A stretch of DNA of 64,000 bases from NCBI GenBank assembly GCA_963837775.1, contig CAWIOX010000004.1:434001-498000 (forward strand). The letters run 5' to 3'. The notes below the pieces were generated by a model, which did not search any database, was not told the DNA's origin, and worked only from the letters and a program-made list of their open reading frames with translations. Position numbers and translations under genes: made by a program. The DNA is from CAWIOX01 sp963837775. GTDB lineage: Bacteria; Pseudomonadota; Gammaproteobacteria; Burkholderiales; Burkholderiaceae_D. Positions 34,984 through 45,233 of the stretch are shown piece by piece (the first letter of the stretch is position 1; each line of letters begins with the position of its first letter).

Positions 34984-35757
34984 TCATTGCGCACTCATGC
35001 CGTCGTCAGCAGTGATCACAGTCCCGTTGATAAAAGCAGACTCTTCCGAGGCCAACAAGAGCAACAAGCCATCCAGATCTTCTGGCGTGCCGACGCGCTT
35101 GCGTGGCAACATGCTGACCAACTTCTGGCCTTGCTCGCTCGTAAAGTGATCTGCATTGATTTCAGTGGCAATATAGCCGGGACAAATTGCATTGACATTA
35201 ATCCCATACTTCCCCCACTCTACTGCCATTGATTTCGTCATATGGACTACGGCTGCTTTACTGATGCAGTAGACGCCTATTTGCGGTATCACGCGCAAGC
35301 CTGCAACAGAGGCAATATTGATAATGCGATGTTGTTTTTTGGGGTCGCCTTTAGCGCGAGTGATCATACGCTTGGCTGTTTCCTGTGCAACAAAAAAAGC
35401 ACCACGCACATTTGTATCCATCACATATGCATAATCTTCTGGCGCCACATCAATCAAACGCTGCGTAGTAGACACGCCGGAGTTGTTGACCAGAATATCA
35501 ATTGGTCCGGCTTCTGTTTCAGCATGCGCAATTGCCGATTTGATACTGGCGTAATCTGTCACATCCAGCGATACCACATGCGCTGCACCGCCATCCGCTT
35601 CGATCTCAGCCCTGAGCTCCTTGAGTCGTTCAATGCGGCGTGAGGCAAGGACAACTTGCGCACCGGCTTGTGCCAAAATTTTGGCAAAACGAGCACCCAA
35701 ACCGCTGGATGCACCTGTAATAAGGGCGATTTTTCCCTCGAAATTTACTTCAATACC
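34984..35757 (-). CDS. SDR-family oxidoreductase (FabG-like)
   Basis: 257 aa from a GTG at 35755-35757 preceded by GGGAG; the frame extends upstream only to a TTG without a ribosome-binding site. Rossmann motif ITGASSGLGARF, NNSGVS, catalytic IASVAGLRV and YCISKAAV (Tyr/Lys). It is probably a 3-oxoacyl or 3-hydroxyacyl dehydrogenase: the RTGTPEDL-like VGTPEDLDGLLLLLASEESAF region matches FabG/3-hydroxyacyl reductases. It sits with a thioesterase gene and is divergent from ETF-QO. Confidence 0.85.
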   Translation of the reverse strand, partial: GIEVNFEGKIALITGASSGLGARFAKILAQAGAQVVLASRRIERLKELRAEIEADGGAAHVVSLDVTDYASIKSAIAHAETEAGPIDILVNNSGVSTTQRLIDVAPEDYAYVMDTNVRGAFFVAQETAKRMITRAKGDPKKQHRIINIASVAGLRVIPQIGVYCISKAAVVHMTKSMAVEWGKYGINVNAICPGYIATEINADHFTSEQGQKLVSMLPRKRVGTPEDLDGLLLLLASEESAFINGTVITADDGMSAQ

Positions 35758-35924
35758 CACTGAATTCTCCCGATCATTTGTCTTATCATTGACTGTAAGA
35801 ACCAATATTAGACGTTATCATTACACAAATCCGACATGATTAGATTGCGCCCTCTTATAATCTCACGCAAAATCCATAATAATTAGCACGCCCGTTCGAT
35901 AATAATATTTATAGTGGTGAAAAT

Positions 35925-37613
35925 ATGACCGATAGCAATACCTTGAACCAAAGCATACTGGAACAATATGGCCCACGCGACGCAATGGAATACGATGTCG
36001 TCGTCGTCGGTGGTGGCCCGGCAGGATTGTCTGCAGCGATCAAACTAAAGCAACTTGCTGCCAGTAAGGGCAATGAAATATCAGTTTGCGTTCTGGAAAA
36101 AGGTGGCGAACTGGGAGCCCACATATTATCGGGTGCCGTCATGGATCCACAGGCACTGACAGAACTCATTCCCAACTGGAAAGAATTAGGCGCACCGCTC
36201 AATACACAGGTAACTGAAGACCGTTTTCTATTTCTGACTGAAACGAAAGCGCACAAAACGCCTAACTGGTTACTGCCAAAGTGTTTTCAAAATCATGGCA
36301 ATTATGTAATTTCACTTGCAAACGTAGTACGTTGGTTGGGACAACAAGCAGAAACCTTGGGCGTGGAAATCTTCCCGGGTTTTGCCGCTGCAGAAGTTCT
36401 CTATAATGAAAATGGCTCCGTTAAAGGTGTGGCAACTGGCAATATGGGCGTAGGGCGCGATGGACAGCCTACGGACGCTTTCCAAATCGGCATGGAATTA
36501 CATGCAAAGTACACATTATTTGCTGAAGGCGCACGCGGCCACTTAGGCAAGCAACTGATGCAAAAATTTGATCTCAATAAGGACAAAGATCCTCAAACCT
36601 ACGGCATAGGCATCAAGGAATTGTGGGAAATCGATCCCGCCAAACATCAGCCAGGACTAGTCATTCATACTGCAGGATGGCCTTTAGATAACAAAACATA
36701 TGGCGGCTCATTCCTGTATCACCTTGAGAATAATCAGGTTGCGGTCGGTTATGTGGTTGGACTTGCTTATGAAAATCCCTATCTTTCGCCGTATGAAGAA
36801 TTTCAACGCTACAAGACTCACCCTGCGATACGGACCTTCTTTGAAGGTGGAAAGCGTATTTCTTATGGTGCTCGTGCCATCACTGCTGGCGGATTGCAAT
36901 CACTGCCAAAACTCACGTTCCCTGGTGGTGCATTGATAGGCTGTGAAGCCGGCTTCCTGAATGCCAGCCGCATTAAAGGCAGTCATGCAGCAATCAAGAC
37001 CGGCATGTTGGCTGCCAATGCCGCTTTTGATGCATTGAGTGGCAATCGCCAACACGATGAACTCGCTGGTTATGCAAGTGCATTTGAAAAATCGTGGTTA
37101 CATGAGGAATTACATAAGGCACGAAATTTTAAACCCTTGATGAGTAAGGGTCTGTACACAGGAACCTTGCTGGTTGGGTTAGACCAGGTTATTTTCGGCG
37201 GCAAGGCGCCATGGACTCTGCATCACAAACATGCTGATCATGAATGCTTGCGCCCGGCATCTGAGTTTCAACCAATTACGTATCCCAAGCCGGATGGAAA
37301 ATTAACATTTGACCGCTTATCTTCAGTTTTCATATCCAACACAAACCATGCGGAAAGTCAGCCAATTCACCTGACTCTAAAAGATCCAGATGTACCAGTT
37401 AACATCAATCTTGAAAAGTATGCCGGCCCTGAATCTCGCTACTGCCCTGCTGGCGTATATGAATTCATTAAGAATGATGATGGTTCAGACAAACTACAAA
37501 TCAATTCACAAAACTGTGTGCATTGCAAAACCTGCGACATTAAAGATCCGACCCAAAATATTGTTTGGATTACGCCTGAAGGCGGTGGTGGCCCTAATTA
37601 CCCCAACATGTGA
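35925..37613 (+). CDS. etfD: Electron transfer flavoprotein-ubiquinone oxidoreductase
   Basis: 562 aa. N-terminal FAD motif DVVVVGGGPAGLSAAIKLKQ (about residues 24-43), membrane-associating quinone-site region (GAHILSGAVMDPQAL, NYVISLANVVRWLG), GGLQSLPKLTFPGG, and a C-terminal [4Fe-4S] site with CVHCKTCDIKDPTQNIVW. It passes electrons from acyl-CoA dehydrogenases via ETF to ubiquinone. A likely TATAAT lies at 35857-35862. Base composition is AT-leaning like the nuo genes. A terminator follows. Confidence 0.95.
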   Translation: MTDSNTLNQSILEQYGPRDAMEYDVVVVGGGPAGLSAAIKLKQLAASKGNEISVCVLEKGGELGAHILSGAVMDPQALTELIPNWKELGAPLNTQVTEDRFLFLTETKAHKTPNWLLPKCFQNHGNYVISLANVVRWLGQQAETLGVEIFPGFAAAEVLYNENGSVKGVATGNMGVGRDGQPTDAFQIGMELHAKYTLFAEGARGHLGKQLMQKFDLNKDKDPQTYGIGIKELWEIDPAKHQPGLVIHTAGWPLDNKTYGGSFLYHLENNQVAVGYVVGLAYENPYLSPYEEFQRYKTHPAIRTFFEGGKRISYGARAITAGGLQSLPKLTFPGGALIGCEAGFLNASRIKGSHAAIKTGMLAANAAFDALSGNRQHDELAGYASAFEKSWLHEELHKARNFKPLMSKGLYTGTLLVGLDQVIFGGKAPWTLHHKHADHECLRPASEFQPITYPKPDGKLTFDRLSSVFISNTNHAESQPIHLTLKDPDVPVNINLEKYAGPESRYCPAGVYEFIKNDDGSDKLQINSQNCVHCKTCDIKDPTQNIVWITPEGGGGPNYPNM

Positions 37614-37622
37614 ACAACCAAT

Positions 37623-37651
37623 AAAAAAAGCCGCAATCTGCGGCTTTTTTT
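37623..37651. terminator. Bidirectional terminator between etfD and nudF
   Basis: aaaaaaagccgca / tgcggcttttttta hairpin with a TC loop; it serves the convergent etfD and nuo/nudF transcripts. Confidence 0.92.
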
Positions 37652-37657
37652 ATTGGT

Positions 37658-38230
37658 TCATGCTTTAACGGAAGAATTTCCTACCCAACTGCCAGAACAG
37701 ATCTTTTCAAGCCAGAATGCACCAATGATTGTTTTCACATCGGTGATCCTGCCCTTTTGGACCAAGTCCATCAAATCTGTAAGCGGTAGTTTGAAAATCT
37801 CTAAGAATTCCTCGTCATCTGGTTGGCTATTACCGGCCTGAAGTCCTCGCGCAAGAAAAATATCCAGATGCTCATCAGAATAGGCAATCGCATTATGAAT
37901 CGTACAGATATATTCCCAATCAGTAGCCGTGTAGCCAGTCTCTTCCAGTAACTCTCTCTTTGCTGTAGACAGTGGATCTTCATCCGGGTCAATTTTTCCA
38001 GCAGGAAATTCAATAAAAACCTGGTTCAATGGATAACGAAACTGCCGCTCCAGAAGTACGGCCCCATCATCAAAAAGAGGCAGAATAACAACCGCACCGG
38101 GGTGTTTAATAAATTCTCTGGTCGTTATTTTCCCGTCAGGCAGACAAACTTGATCACTACATACCTCAAGGAAATTACCTTGGTAAGCGATACTGCTTTG
38201 CACTGTCACTTCGATCAGATGATCGTCCAT
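37658..38230 (-). CDS. nudF: Nudix hydrolase, ADP-ribose pyrophosphatase type
   Basis: 190 aa. The Nudix box is complete: GKIDPDEDPLSTAKRELLEETGY (G-x5-E-x7-REUxEExGU), with the upstream FPAG typical of ADP-ribose pyrophosphatases. It cleaves ADP-ribose and similar nucleoside diphosphate sugars. It is the last gene of the nuo transcript, 33 bases after DUF2818, a placement common in Burkholderiales. Confidence 0.87.
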   Translation of the reverse strand: MDDHLIEVTVQSSIAYQGNFLEVCSDQVCLPDGKITTREFIKHPGAVVILPLFDDGAVLLERQFRYPLNQVFIEFPAGKIDPDEDPLSTAKRELLEETGYTATDWEYICTIHNAIAYSDEHLDIFLARGLQAGNSQPDDEEFLEIFKLPLTDLMDLVQKGRITDVKTIIGAFWLEKICSGSWVGNSSVKA

Positions 38231-38263
38231 TTCATAAACTTTTTATGATGACGTAATTGTTAT

Positions 38264-38575
38264 TCAATGTTTTCGCAAATATCGAAAGACAAAACCGGGG
38301 TATGAAAAAACAATAAACAAGCAGGAAGTAATAGCAAAAAATTGCCATTCTTGGGGGAAGGTATTGCCGATATTGGACTCAAGCGAATATGAAATAAATG
38401 CGATAAAAAGATACAAAAATACCAACTCTATTAGACGAAGAAATATAGATTTCCTGTATATTGTTTCAGCTTTTCTAAGTGGTATAAATGCAAGCAAATG
38501 TTCATTTAAAAAAGGAATATTGGCAGCAATTGCTGCCAATATGATGACTAACCAACTAGAAAAAAAAACATTCAC
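38264..38575 (-). CDS. DUF2818 small membrane protein of the nuo operon
   Basis: 103 aa from a GTG start. Three likely membrane helices: residues ~6-30, ~46-66 and ~78-97, separated by short charged loops (PLRKAETIYRKS). It matches the DUF2818 family found immediately after nuoN in Burkholderiales. Function unknown; a complex I assembly or accessory role is only suggested by position. Confidence 0.8.
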   Translation of the reverse strand: MNVFFSSWLVIILAAIAANIPFLNEHLLAFIPLRKAETIYRKSIFLRLIELVFLYLFIAFISYSLESNIGNTFPQEWQFFAITSCLFIVFSYPGFVFRYLRKH

Positions 38576-38602
38576 GAAATGAAATGGCTTTCAGAAAGTA
38601 TA

Positions 38603-40093
38603 TTAAGACGCAAGAGTCTTTGCTATAGCGGTCGCGCAGTATGTCATCAATGCACCTGGCAACAGGCCGAGAACAAGTACAGCTGCACCATTAATACTTA
38701 AAGCAATACGCATATCATTATTTACAAGGATCGGCGTGGTATCTACTGGCGCATCAAAATACATGACTTTGACTACACGTAAATAATAAAAAGCACCTAT
38801 CAATGAGAACATCACAGCCACTACGGCAAGCCAAACTTGATTTGTAGCCAAAACAGCTTGAAGTACCGACAATTTTGCATAAAAACCCATCATCGGTGGA
38901 ATTCCTGCCAAGGAGAACATTAGCAGTAACATCACAAGTGCAAACCATGGGCTACGTTGATTGAGTCCTTTGAAATCGTCAATACTTTCGGCTTCGAAAC
39001 CGGTCCTGGCCAATAACATAATGACGCCAAACGTACCGAGTGTAGTCAAGACATAAGTAACTGTATAGAACATTGCAGCACTATAAGCGTTAACAGCAAA
39101 ACTATGATCACCACCGACAACGCCAGAAAGAAGCCCCAACAGCATAAAACCCATCTGAGAAATAGTGGAATAAGCCAACATACGCTTCAAATTGGTTTGC
39201 GCAATGGCGGTCAAATTGCCAATTGCCATAGACATAACTGCAAGCACAGTAATCATTTGTTGCCAGTCTATAGCTAATGGCATTAGTCCCTCAACCAACA
39301 AGCGGATACAGATAGCAAAAGCGGCCAATTTGGGAGCACCACCCAACAATAATGTGACCGCTGTCGGTGAACCCTGATAGACGTCAGGAACCCACATATG
39401 AAAAGGAACAACACCTAATTTAAATGCTAGACCCGCAACCAGAAAGACAACCCCAAAAATCAATACTGTTTTATTCACAGTTCCTGAAGCAGTTACTTTC
39501 GCGACTTCAGTCAAGTCTAGCGAGCCTGTTGCTCCATATAACATGGAAATTCCGTAAAGCAAGAAACCGGATGCCATGGCACCAAGAATAAAATATTTCA
39601 TTGCAGCTTCTGTTGAGACAGCATGATCGCGACGCAATGCAACCAGAGCATACAAAGACAACGACATCAATTCCAGCCCGAGGTAAATGATCAAGAAATT
39701 ATTACCCGAAATCATCACCATCTGCCCTAACAAGGCAAACAATGCCAAGACATAGAATTCACCGCCAAGATTACCACTCAACATTCCACGATTAGTTGCA
39801 TACTGACGTGAATAAATTAATGTCAAACCAACAGCCAAATAAGAAAATAATTTTAACAGCTGAGACATCGGGTCAGAAACGAACATGTTATGAAAAGCAT
39901 AATTACTAACACCACTATTCATTGAGTCAATAGTTAGCAACCCACAAATGACCAGAGTAACTAATGTCAGTCCATAAGTGATGTAACGTTTTGCATCTGA
40001 CAAAAACATATCTATCAGCAATATTGCTGATATTGCAATTGTCAGAAAAATTTCCGGGTATAGCGGTATTAAAGTCATGTTCATGTTATTCAT
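38603..40093 (-). CDS. nuoN: NADH-quinone oxidoreductase subunit N
   Basis: 496 aa, ~14 membrane helices, antiporter-like (Mrp) fold. Visible landmarks: FFLIYLGLELMSLSLYALVA-like helix, the key Lys in helix (VPFHMWVPDVYQGSPTAV), and SMAIGNLTAIAQTNLKRMLAYSTISQMG. It forms one proton channel of complex I. AAGAGG precedes the ATG at 40093. It follows nuoM by 27 bases. Confidence 0.97.
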   Translation of the reverse strand: MNNMNMTLIPLYPEIFLTIAISAILLIDMFLSDAKRYITYGLTLVTLVICGLLTIDSMNSGVSNYAFHNMFVSDPMSQLLKLFSYLAVGLTLIYSRQYATNRGMLSGNLGGEFYVLALFALLGQMVMISGNNFLIIYLGLELMSLSLYALVALRRDHAVSTEAAMKYFILGAMASGFLLYGISMLYGATGSLDLTEVAKVTASGTVNKTVLIFGVVFLVAGLAFKLGVVPFHMWVPDVYQGSPTAVTLLLGGAPKLAAFAICIRLLVEGLMPLAIDWQQMITVLAVMSMAIGNLTAIAQTNLKRMLAYSTISQMGFMLLGLLSGVVGGDHSFAVNAYSAAMFYTVTYVLTTLGTFGVIMLLARTGFEAESIDDFKGLNQRSPWFALVMLLLMFSLAGIPPMMGFYAKLSVLQAVLATNQVWLAVVAVMFSLIGAFYYLRVVKVMYFDAPVDTTPILVNNDMRIALSINGAAVLVLGLLPGALMTYCATAIAKTLAS

Positions 40094-40120
40094 TTCGTCG
40101 CCTCTTAATAGTGCGTTCTA

Positions 40121-41611
40121 TTAGTTCACTTTTGAGATAGCGACATGCTTGAGCAGGTCAGTAACTGAGGTTTGCATAGTATCCGTGAATGGTGCTGGAT
40201 ATAAACCCATCGCTATTACCGCAATGGCAAGAACACCCAACATGGAAAATTCACGTTTTCCAAGATCATTCAATTGCGAAACATGATCGTTAACAATTGC
40301 ACCGAAGACAACACGCTTCACCATCCAAAGAGAGTAAGCCGCGCCAAAAATAAGTGCTGTAGCTGCAAGCATCCCAATCCAGAAATTAAACTTGACTGCG
40401 CCCAAAATCACCATGAATTCGCCAACAAAACCTGATGTAGCTGGAAGACCGCAGTTCGCCATTGAAAATAACACAAAAAAAGCAGCAAATTTTGGCATGC
40501 GATTAACCACTCCGCCATAATCAGCAATTTGGCGGGAATGCATGCGGTCATATAGAACACCAATACAAAGGAACATTGCGCCGGATACAAAACCGTGGGA
40601 AATCATCTGCACTATTCCACCCTGAACAGACATGTCATTAAACATGAAGAATCCCAGTGTCACGAAGCCCATATGCGCAATCGATGAATAGGCCACCAAT
40701 TTCTTCATATCAGCTTGAACCAAGGCCACCAAACCAATATAGATTACTGCAATCAATGATAAGGTAATCATGAAGCCGGAAAGATAATGGCTGGCATCAG
40801 GCGCTATCGGCAGTGAGAATCTGAGAAAACCGTAAGCGCCCAATTTCAACATGATTGCAGCCAGAACTACGGAGCCGCCTGTTGGCGCCTCAACGTGTGC
40901 ATCCGGCAACCAAGTATGTACCGGCCACATAGGAACCTTCACAGCGAATGCCATCAGGAATGCAAAGAAAATAATTACCTGCGTTGACATAGGCAACGAT
41001 AATTTGTGCCAAGTCAGAATATCAAAACTGTTACCTGATTTGACATACAAATACAAAATTGCAACTAGTGTTAACAATGAACCGAACAAGGTGTAAAGAA
41101 AGAATTTAAACGCCGCATAAACACGATTAGCACCACCCCACACACCGATAATGACAAACATCGGAATAAGTGTCGACTCAAAAAACACATAGAACATTAA
41201 TCCATCAAGTGCACAAAAGACACCGATCATCAGTCCCGACAAAATCAGGAATGCTCCCATGTACTGGGCAACTTTTTTCTCAATAACTTCCCAGGCTGAT
41301 ATAACAACTATGACGGTAATAAAAGCTGTTAATACAACAAACCATAATGAAATACCGTCGATACCCAGATAATAATTAATATTAAAACGATCAATCCAGG
41401 CCATTTTTTCAACAAATTGCATGCCATGAGCTGCATTATCAAAGTGCTGAATCAGCGGTAAGGTGACAAGAAAACTGGCTAAAGCACCGATCAGTGACGC
41501 TTTGCGGACCAGGCCAGGATTTTCGTCTCGGCCAAATGCCAGAATAAAAATACCAAATGCGATAGGACACCAAATCGCGAGACTCAAAAAGGGTAAAGTT
41601 GACTGCATCAT
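40121..41611 (-). CDS. nuoM: NADH-quinone oxidoreductase subunit M
   Basis: 496 aa (E. coli 509), 13-14 helices. Antiporter-like motifs: YYLGIDGISLWFVVLTAF, KVPMWPVHTWLPDAHVEAPTGGSV, and LVQADMKKLVAYSSIAHMGFV. Proton-pumping membrane-arm subunit. It lies 26 bases after nuoL. Intact frame. Confidence 0.97.
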   Translation of the reverse strand: MMQSTLPFLSLAIWCPIAFGIFILAFGRDENPGLVRKASLIGALASFLVTLPLIQHFDNAAHGMQFVEKMAWIDRFNINYYLGIDGISLWFVVLTAFITVIVVISAWEVIEKKVAQYMGAFLILSGLMIGVFCALDGLMFYVFFESTLIPMFVIIGVWGGANRVYAAFKFFLYTLFGSLLTLVAILYLYVKSGNSFDILTWHKLSLPMSTQVIIFFAFLMAFAVKVPMWPVHTWLPDAHVEAPTGGSVVLAAIMLKLGAYGFLRFSLPIAPDASHYLSGFMITLSLIAVIYIGLVALVQADMKKLVAYSSIAHMGFVTLGFFMFNDMSVQGGIVQMISHGFVSGAMFLCIGVLYDRMHSRQIADYGGVVNRMPKFAAFFVLFSMANCGLPATSGFVGEFMVILGAVKFNFWIGMLAATALIFGAAYSLWMVKRVVFGAIVNDHVSQLNDLGKREFSMLGVLAIAVIAMGLYPAPFTDTMQTSVTDLLKHVAISKVN

Positions 41612-41637
41612 GGTTATTGTTTGTTTTCTTTGTCTGC

Positions 41638-43683
41638 TTATTGGGCGAACGGGAAAGGCATGAAATAAATCAGGAAACCAAGCACGCCGAGAATCATAAC
41701 GAAAGCATAGTGGTAGATATATCCAGATTGCACCAGGCGTACCATCTTGGAAATCCAGCCCACCAATTTAGCGCTGCCATTAACGATCAAACCATCAATC
41801 AAGGTTTTATCACCGATACTCCACAAGCCACCACCTAATAAGCGTGCCCCGCCTGCAAACACGACTTCGTTAATCCTGTCCATGTAATACTTATTTTCCA
41901 ATAGGTCATAAACCACGGTTGATTTACTCTTAATGTACGCAGGTACACGTGGGTTGATCATATAGAAATAATACGAACTAACTACGCCGCTTACTGCAAG
42001 CAGGAAAGGAAGTGACGTCAGTGAATGCAAGGCCATTGCAACTGGTCCATGGAATTCATTCGCAAGTTCTTCCATCGCATGATGTGCTTCGCTGACGAAA
42101 ATCACATTCTTGAAGAAATCACCGAACAACATTGGGCCAATTGCCAGATAACCAATAATTACAGAAGGGATCGCCAGCAATATCAAAGGCAAGGTAATAA
42201 CCAGGCTGGATTCATGAGGCTTTTGACCTGGCGCCAATCCATGATGATGTTTATCGAACTCTTCTTCTTCCTCTTCATGTTCATGATGTCCATGATTTAC
42301 CTTGCCAAATCGCTCTTCACCATGGAATACCAAGAAATACATTCTGAAAGAATAGAAGGCTGTGACAAATACTCCGGCCAAAACCGCAAAATTTGCAAAA
42401 CCCGAACCATAAATATGTGTGTTATGCACCGCTTCAATAATGCTGTCCTTGGAATAGAAACCAGCAAAAAATGGGGTACCAATCAAAGCCAGCGAGCCCA
42501 GCAATGAAGTGAACCATGTAATGGGCATATATTTCCGTAAGCCACCCATGTTGCGAATATCTTGATCATGATGCATGCCAATAATTACTGAGCCTGCCCC
42601 AAGGAATAACAAAGCTTTGAAAAATGCGTGTGTCATAAGATGAAATACAGCGACTGAATATGCCGAGGCACCCAAGGCAACCGTCATATAGCCCAACTGT
42701 GACAAAGTGGAGTATGCGACAACGCGCTTGATATCATTTTGGATAATGCCAAGAAAGCCCATAAACAGTGCAGTAATCGAGCCAATAATCAGGACAAAAG
42801 AAAGCGCCGTATCAGACAACTCGAACAAGGGTGACATACGAGCCACCATGAAAATACCAGCGGTAACCATAGTTGCTGCATGAATCAGTGCGGAAATAGG
42901 TGTAGGGCCTTCCATCGAATCAGGCAACCAAACATGCAGGGGAAATTGTGCTGATTTACCCATTGCTCCGATGAACAAGCAGATGCAGGCTACGGTAATC
43001 AACATCCAATCCGTACCCGGAAAAATCAATTTAGCCAGCTCTTCTTTTTTTGCAAATACATCCGCATAGTTCATTGATCCAGCGTAAGCAAGCAACAGAC
43101 CAATACCAAGAATGAAACCAAAATCACCAATGCGATTGACCAGAAATGCCTTCATGTTGGCGATAATCGCAGTTGGCCTCGTATACCAGAAACCAATCAG
43201 CAGGTAGGACACCAAGCCTACAGCTTCCCACCCAAAAAATAGTTGCAAGAAATTATTGCTCATGACCAGCATCAACATCGCAAATGTAAAGAGCGAAATA
43301 TAGGAGAAAAAGCGGTTATAGCCCTCATCCTCTTTCATGTATCCAATTGTGTAGATATGGACCATCAAAGAAACAAATGTAACAACGCACATCATCATTG
43401 CGGTCAGGCTATCAACGAGAAATCCCACTTCCAGCTTTAGACCGGCGACTGTCATCCAGTTATAGATGACGCCATTAAATGTGGCACCATCCATCACGTC
43501 AAAAAGTGTCATGCATGAAATGATGAATGCAATAAGCACACCTAAAATCGTCACTGTATGCGACGTGGCGCGGCCAATCAAATTACCAAAAAATTTGGTT
43601 CCGAATAAGCCAGAAATTGCTGAACCGACAAGCGGCGCCAAAGGTACGACAAGTAATAAATTAGGGTTAAGTTGCCCCGCCAT
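41638..43683 (-). CDS. nuoL: NADH-quinone oxidoreductase subunit L
   Basis: 681 aa, longer than E. coli NuoL (613). The proton-channel core is normal (GKSAQFPLHVWLPDSMEGPTPISALIHAATMV; QNDIKRVVAYSTLSQLGYM). Around residues 460-485 there is a cytoplasmic or periplasmic loop rich in His and Glu (GHHEHEEEEEEFDKHHHG). The C-terminal part forms the long lateral helix and the last membrane helix. It is the most distal pumping subunit. Confidence 0.97.
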   Translation of the reverse strand: MAGQLNPNLLLVVPLAPLVGSAISGLFGTKFFGNLIGRATSHTVTILGVLIAFIISCMTLFDVMDGATFNGVIYNWMTVAGLKLEVGFLVDSLTAMMMCVVTFVSLMVHIYTIGYMKEDEGYNRFFSYISLFTFAMLMLVMSNNFLQLFFGWEAVGLVSYLLIGFWYTRPTAIIANMKAFLVNRIGDFGFILGIGLLLAYAGSMNYADVFAKKEELAKLIFPGTDWMLITVACICLFIGAMGKSAQFPLHVWLPDSMEGPTPISALIHAATMVTAGIFMVARMSPLFELSDTALSFVLIIGSITALFMGFLGIIQNDIKRVVAYSTLSQLGYMTVALGASAYSVAVFHLMTHAFFKALLFLGAGSVIIGMHHDQDIRNMGGLRKYMPITWFTSLLGSLALIGTPFFAGFYSKDSIIEAVHNTHIYGSGFANFAVLAGVFVTAFYSFRMYFLVFHGEERFGKVNHGHHEHEEEEEEFDKHHHGLAPGQKPHESSLVITLPLILLAIPSVIIGYLAIGPMLFGDFFKNVIFVSEAHHAMEELANEFHGPVAMALHSLTSLPFLLAVSGVVSSYYFYMINPRVPAYIKSKSTVVYDLLENKYYMDRINEVVFAGGARLLGGGLWSIGDKTLIDGLIVNGSAKLVGWISKMVRLVQSGYIYHYAFVMILGVLGFLIYFMPFPFAQ

Positions 43684-43718
43684 GATGACCCTTAAAGTAA
43701 TTCCAGAGATTCTTGCTA

Positions 43719-44028
43719 TTAACCTTTGAGTGAATCCAAATCTTCGACATTGATGGTATCCAGATTACGGAACATGACCACCAAAATTGCAAGACCTATT
43801 GCGGATTCAGCTGCAGCGACTGTAAGAATGAAGAAAACAAAAACTTGTCCAGCCGCATCCCCCAGATAATGCGAAAATGCGACGAAATTCATATTAACCG
43901 CGAGCAGCATTAACTCTATTGCCATAAGCAATACGATAATATTCTTACGATTTAAGAAAATACCGACAATTGAAATCGCGAATAAAATTGCGCCGAGTAT
44001 CAAATAGTGTGCAAGCGATAAGTGTCAC
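43719..44028 (-). CDS. nuoK: NADH-quinone oxidoreductase subunit K, +1 frameshift near the start
   Basis: The GTG at 44026-44028 with AGGAG upstream begins MTL, then an extra base (44019) breaks the frame. Without it the N-terminus is MTLSLAHYLILGAILFAISIVG and the total is 102 aa, the normal NuoK length. The frame as written could start only at a TTG (44003), losing the first eight residues. The two buried glutamates of helices 2 and 3 are present (LMAIELMLLAVN; AAAESAIGL). It lies 11 bases after nuoJ. Confidence 0.9.
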
Positions 44029-44039
44029 TGCGCTACTCC

Positions 44040-44697
44040 TTATTTCTGTTCTGTTGCCGGAGCAACAGTGGCATGTATATTATTATTGTTGCCAGAAGCA
44101 CGAGTTGACTCGGCTTTCATACTCACAATACGAATACGATCATTACGTTTCACTTTGACTGCTTTAGCGGGATCAAAATGCTTGCTATCTTTGCGACGAC
44201 GCAATGTCAGAGCAACAGCGGCAACAATCGCTAATAATAATATTGCTGCAGCAATTTCAAATGCATACACATATTGCGTATATATTAATTGGCCAAGCTC
44301 TTTCGTCCCACCAATGCTTGCTGCTGCAGCAGGTATTTGAGCATCAGGCCTCCAAAAACCATGAAGTAACACTGCAGCCATTTCAAGTGCAATTACAGCG
44401 CCAATGGTTGCCGCCAATGGAAAATAACCCCAAAATCCTTCTCGAAATCTTGTCTATATTAATATCCAGCATCATTACAACAAACAGGAATAACACCATC
44501 ACCGCGCCAACATACACCAGCACCAGCACAATCGATAGGAATTCCGCTTTCAGTAACATCCATATCCCGGCCGCGGAGAAAAATGACAGCACAAGAAACA
44601 ATGCAGAATGCACTGGATTTCGGGCCGTAATGACGCGTGTTGCAGCAAGTATCAATATCGCTGAAAATGCGTAGAACAAAACTGTTTTAAATTCCAT
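44040..44697 (-). CDS. nuoJ: NADH-quinone oxidoreductase subunit J, interrupted by a +1 frameshift
   Basis: Frame 1 (MEFKTVLFYAFSAILILAATRVITARNPVHSALFLVLSF) runs to DINIDKI. A frame change at the AAA 44445-44447 then continues REGFWGYFPLAATIGAVIALEMAAVLL. The joined product is 218 aa with five helices and a charged C-terminal tail. The conserved GAVMVLFLFVVMMLDIN pi-bulge helix is intact. Without repair the protein would end after ~104 residues. Confidence 0.92.
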
Positions 44698-44720
44698 ATC
44701 AAGCCAAATAAGGGACCAGA

Positions 44721-45209
44721 TTAACGATACGCGGCATCTGCTGCACGTGCTGCAGCGATTTCATTTTCATAACGATCACCGACAGCTAACAGCATTTCTT
44801 TGGTGTAATACAAATCACCACGTTTTTCGCCGTGATACTCAAGTACATGCGTTTCCACAATAGAGTCAACCGGGCATGATTCTTCGCAAAAACCACAGAA
44901 AATGCACTTGGTAAGATCGATATCATAACGAGTGGTACGGCGCGATCCATCAGCACGTTGTTCTGATTCAATCGTAATCGCCATTGCTGGGCATACTGCC
45001 TCACACAATTTACATGCAATACACCGCTCTTCACCATTGGGATAACGACGCAATGCATGCAATCCTCTGAAGCGGGGAGATTGCGGTGTTTTTTCCTCAG
45101 GAAACTGCACAGTAATTTTCCGCGCGAACATATACCGTCCAGTCAATGCCAAGCCCTTGAGCAACTCACGGAGCAACAAGCTACTGAAAAAATCTTTAAT
45201 GGCTTCCAT
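44721..45209 (-). CDS. nuoI: NADH-quinone oxidoreductase subunit I
   Basis: 162 aa. Two [4Fe-4S] motifs: CIACKLCEAVCPAMAI (about 60-75) and CIFCGFCEESCPVDSI (about 99-114), carrying clusters N6a and N6b. The N-terminal amphipathic helix (FFSSLLLRELLKGLALTGRYMF) packs on the membrane arm. It links the N-module to cluster N2. Confidence 0.98.
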   Translation of the reverse strand: MEAIKDFFSSLLLRELLKGLALTGRYMFARKITVQFPEEKTPQSPRFRGLHALRRYPNGEERCIACKLCEAVCPAMAITIESEQRADGSRRTTRYDIDLTKCIFCGFCEESCPVDSIVETHVLEYHGEKRGDLYYTKEMLLAVGDRYENEIAAARAADAAYR

Positions 45210-45233
45210 CTGCTAACAGCCTCTTATCTTTCA

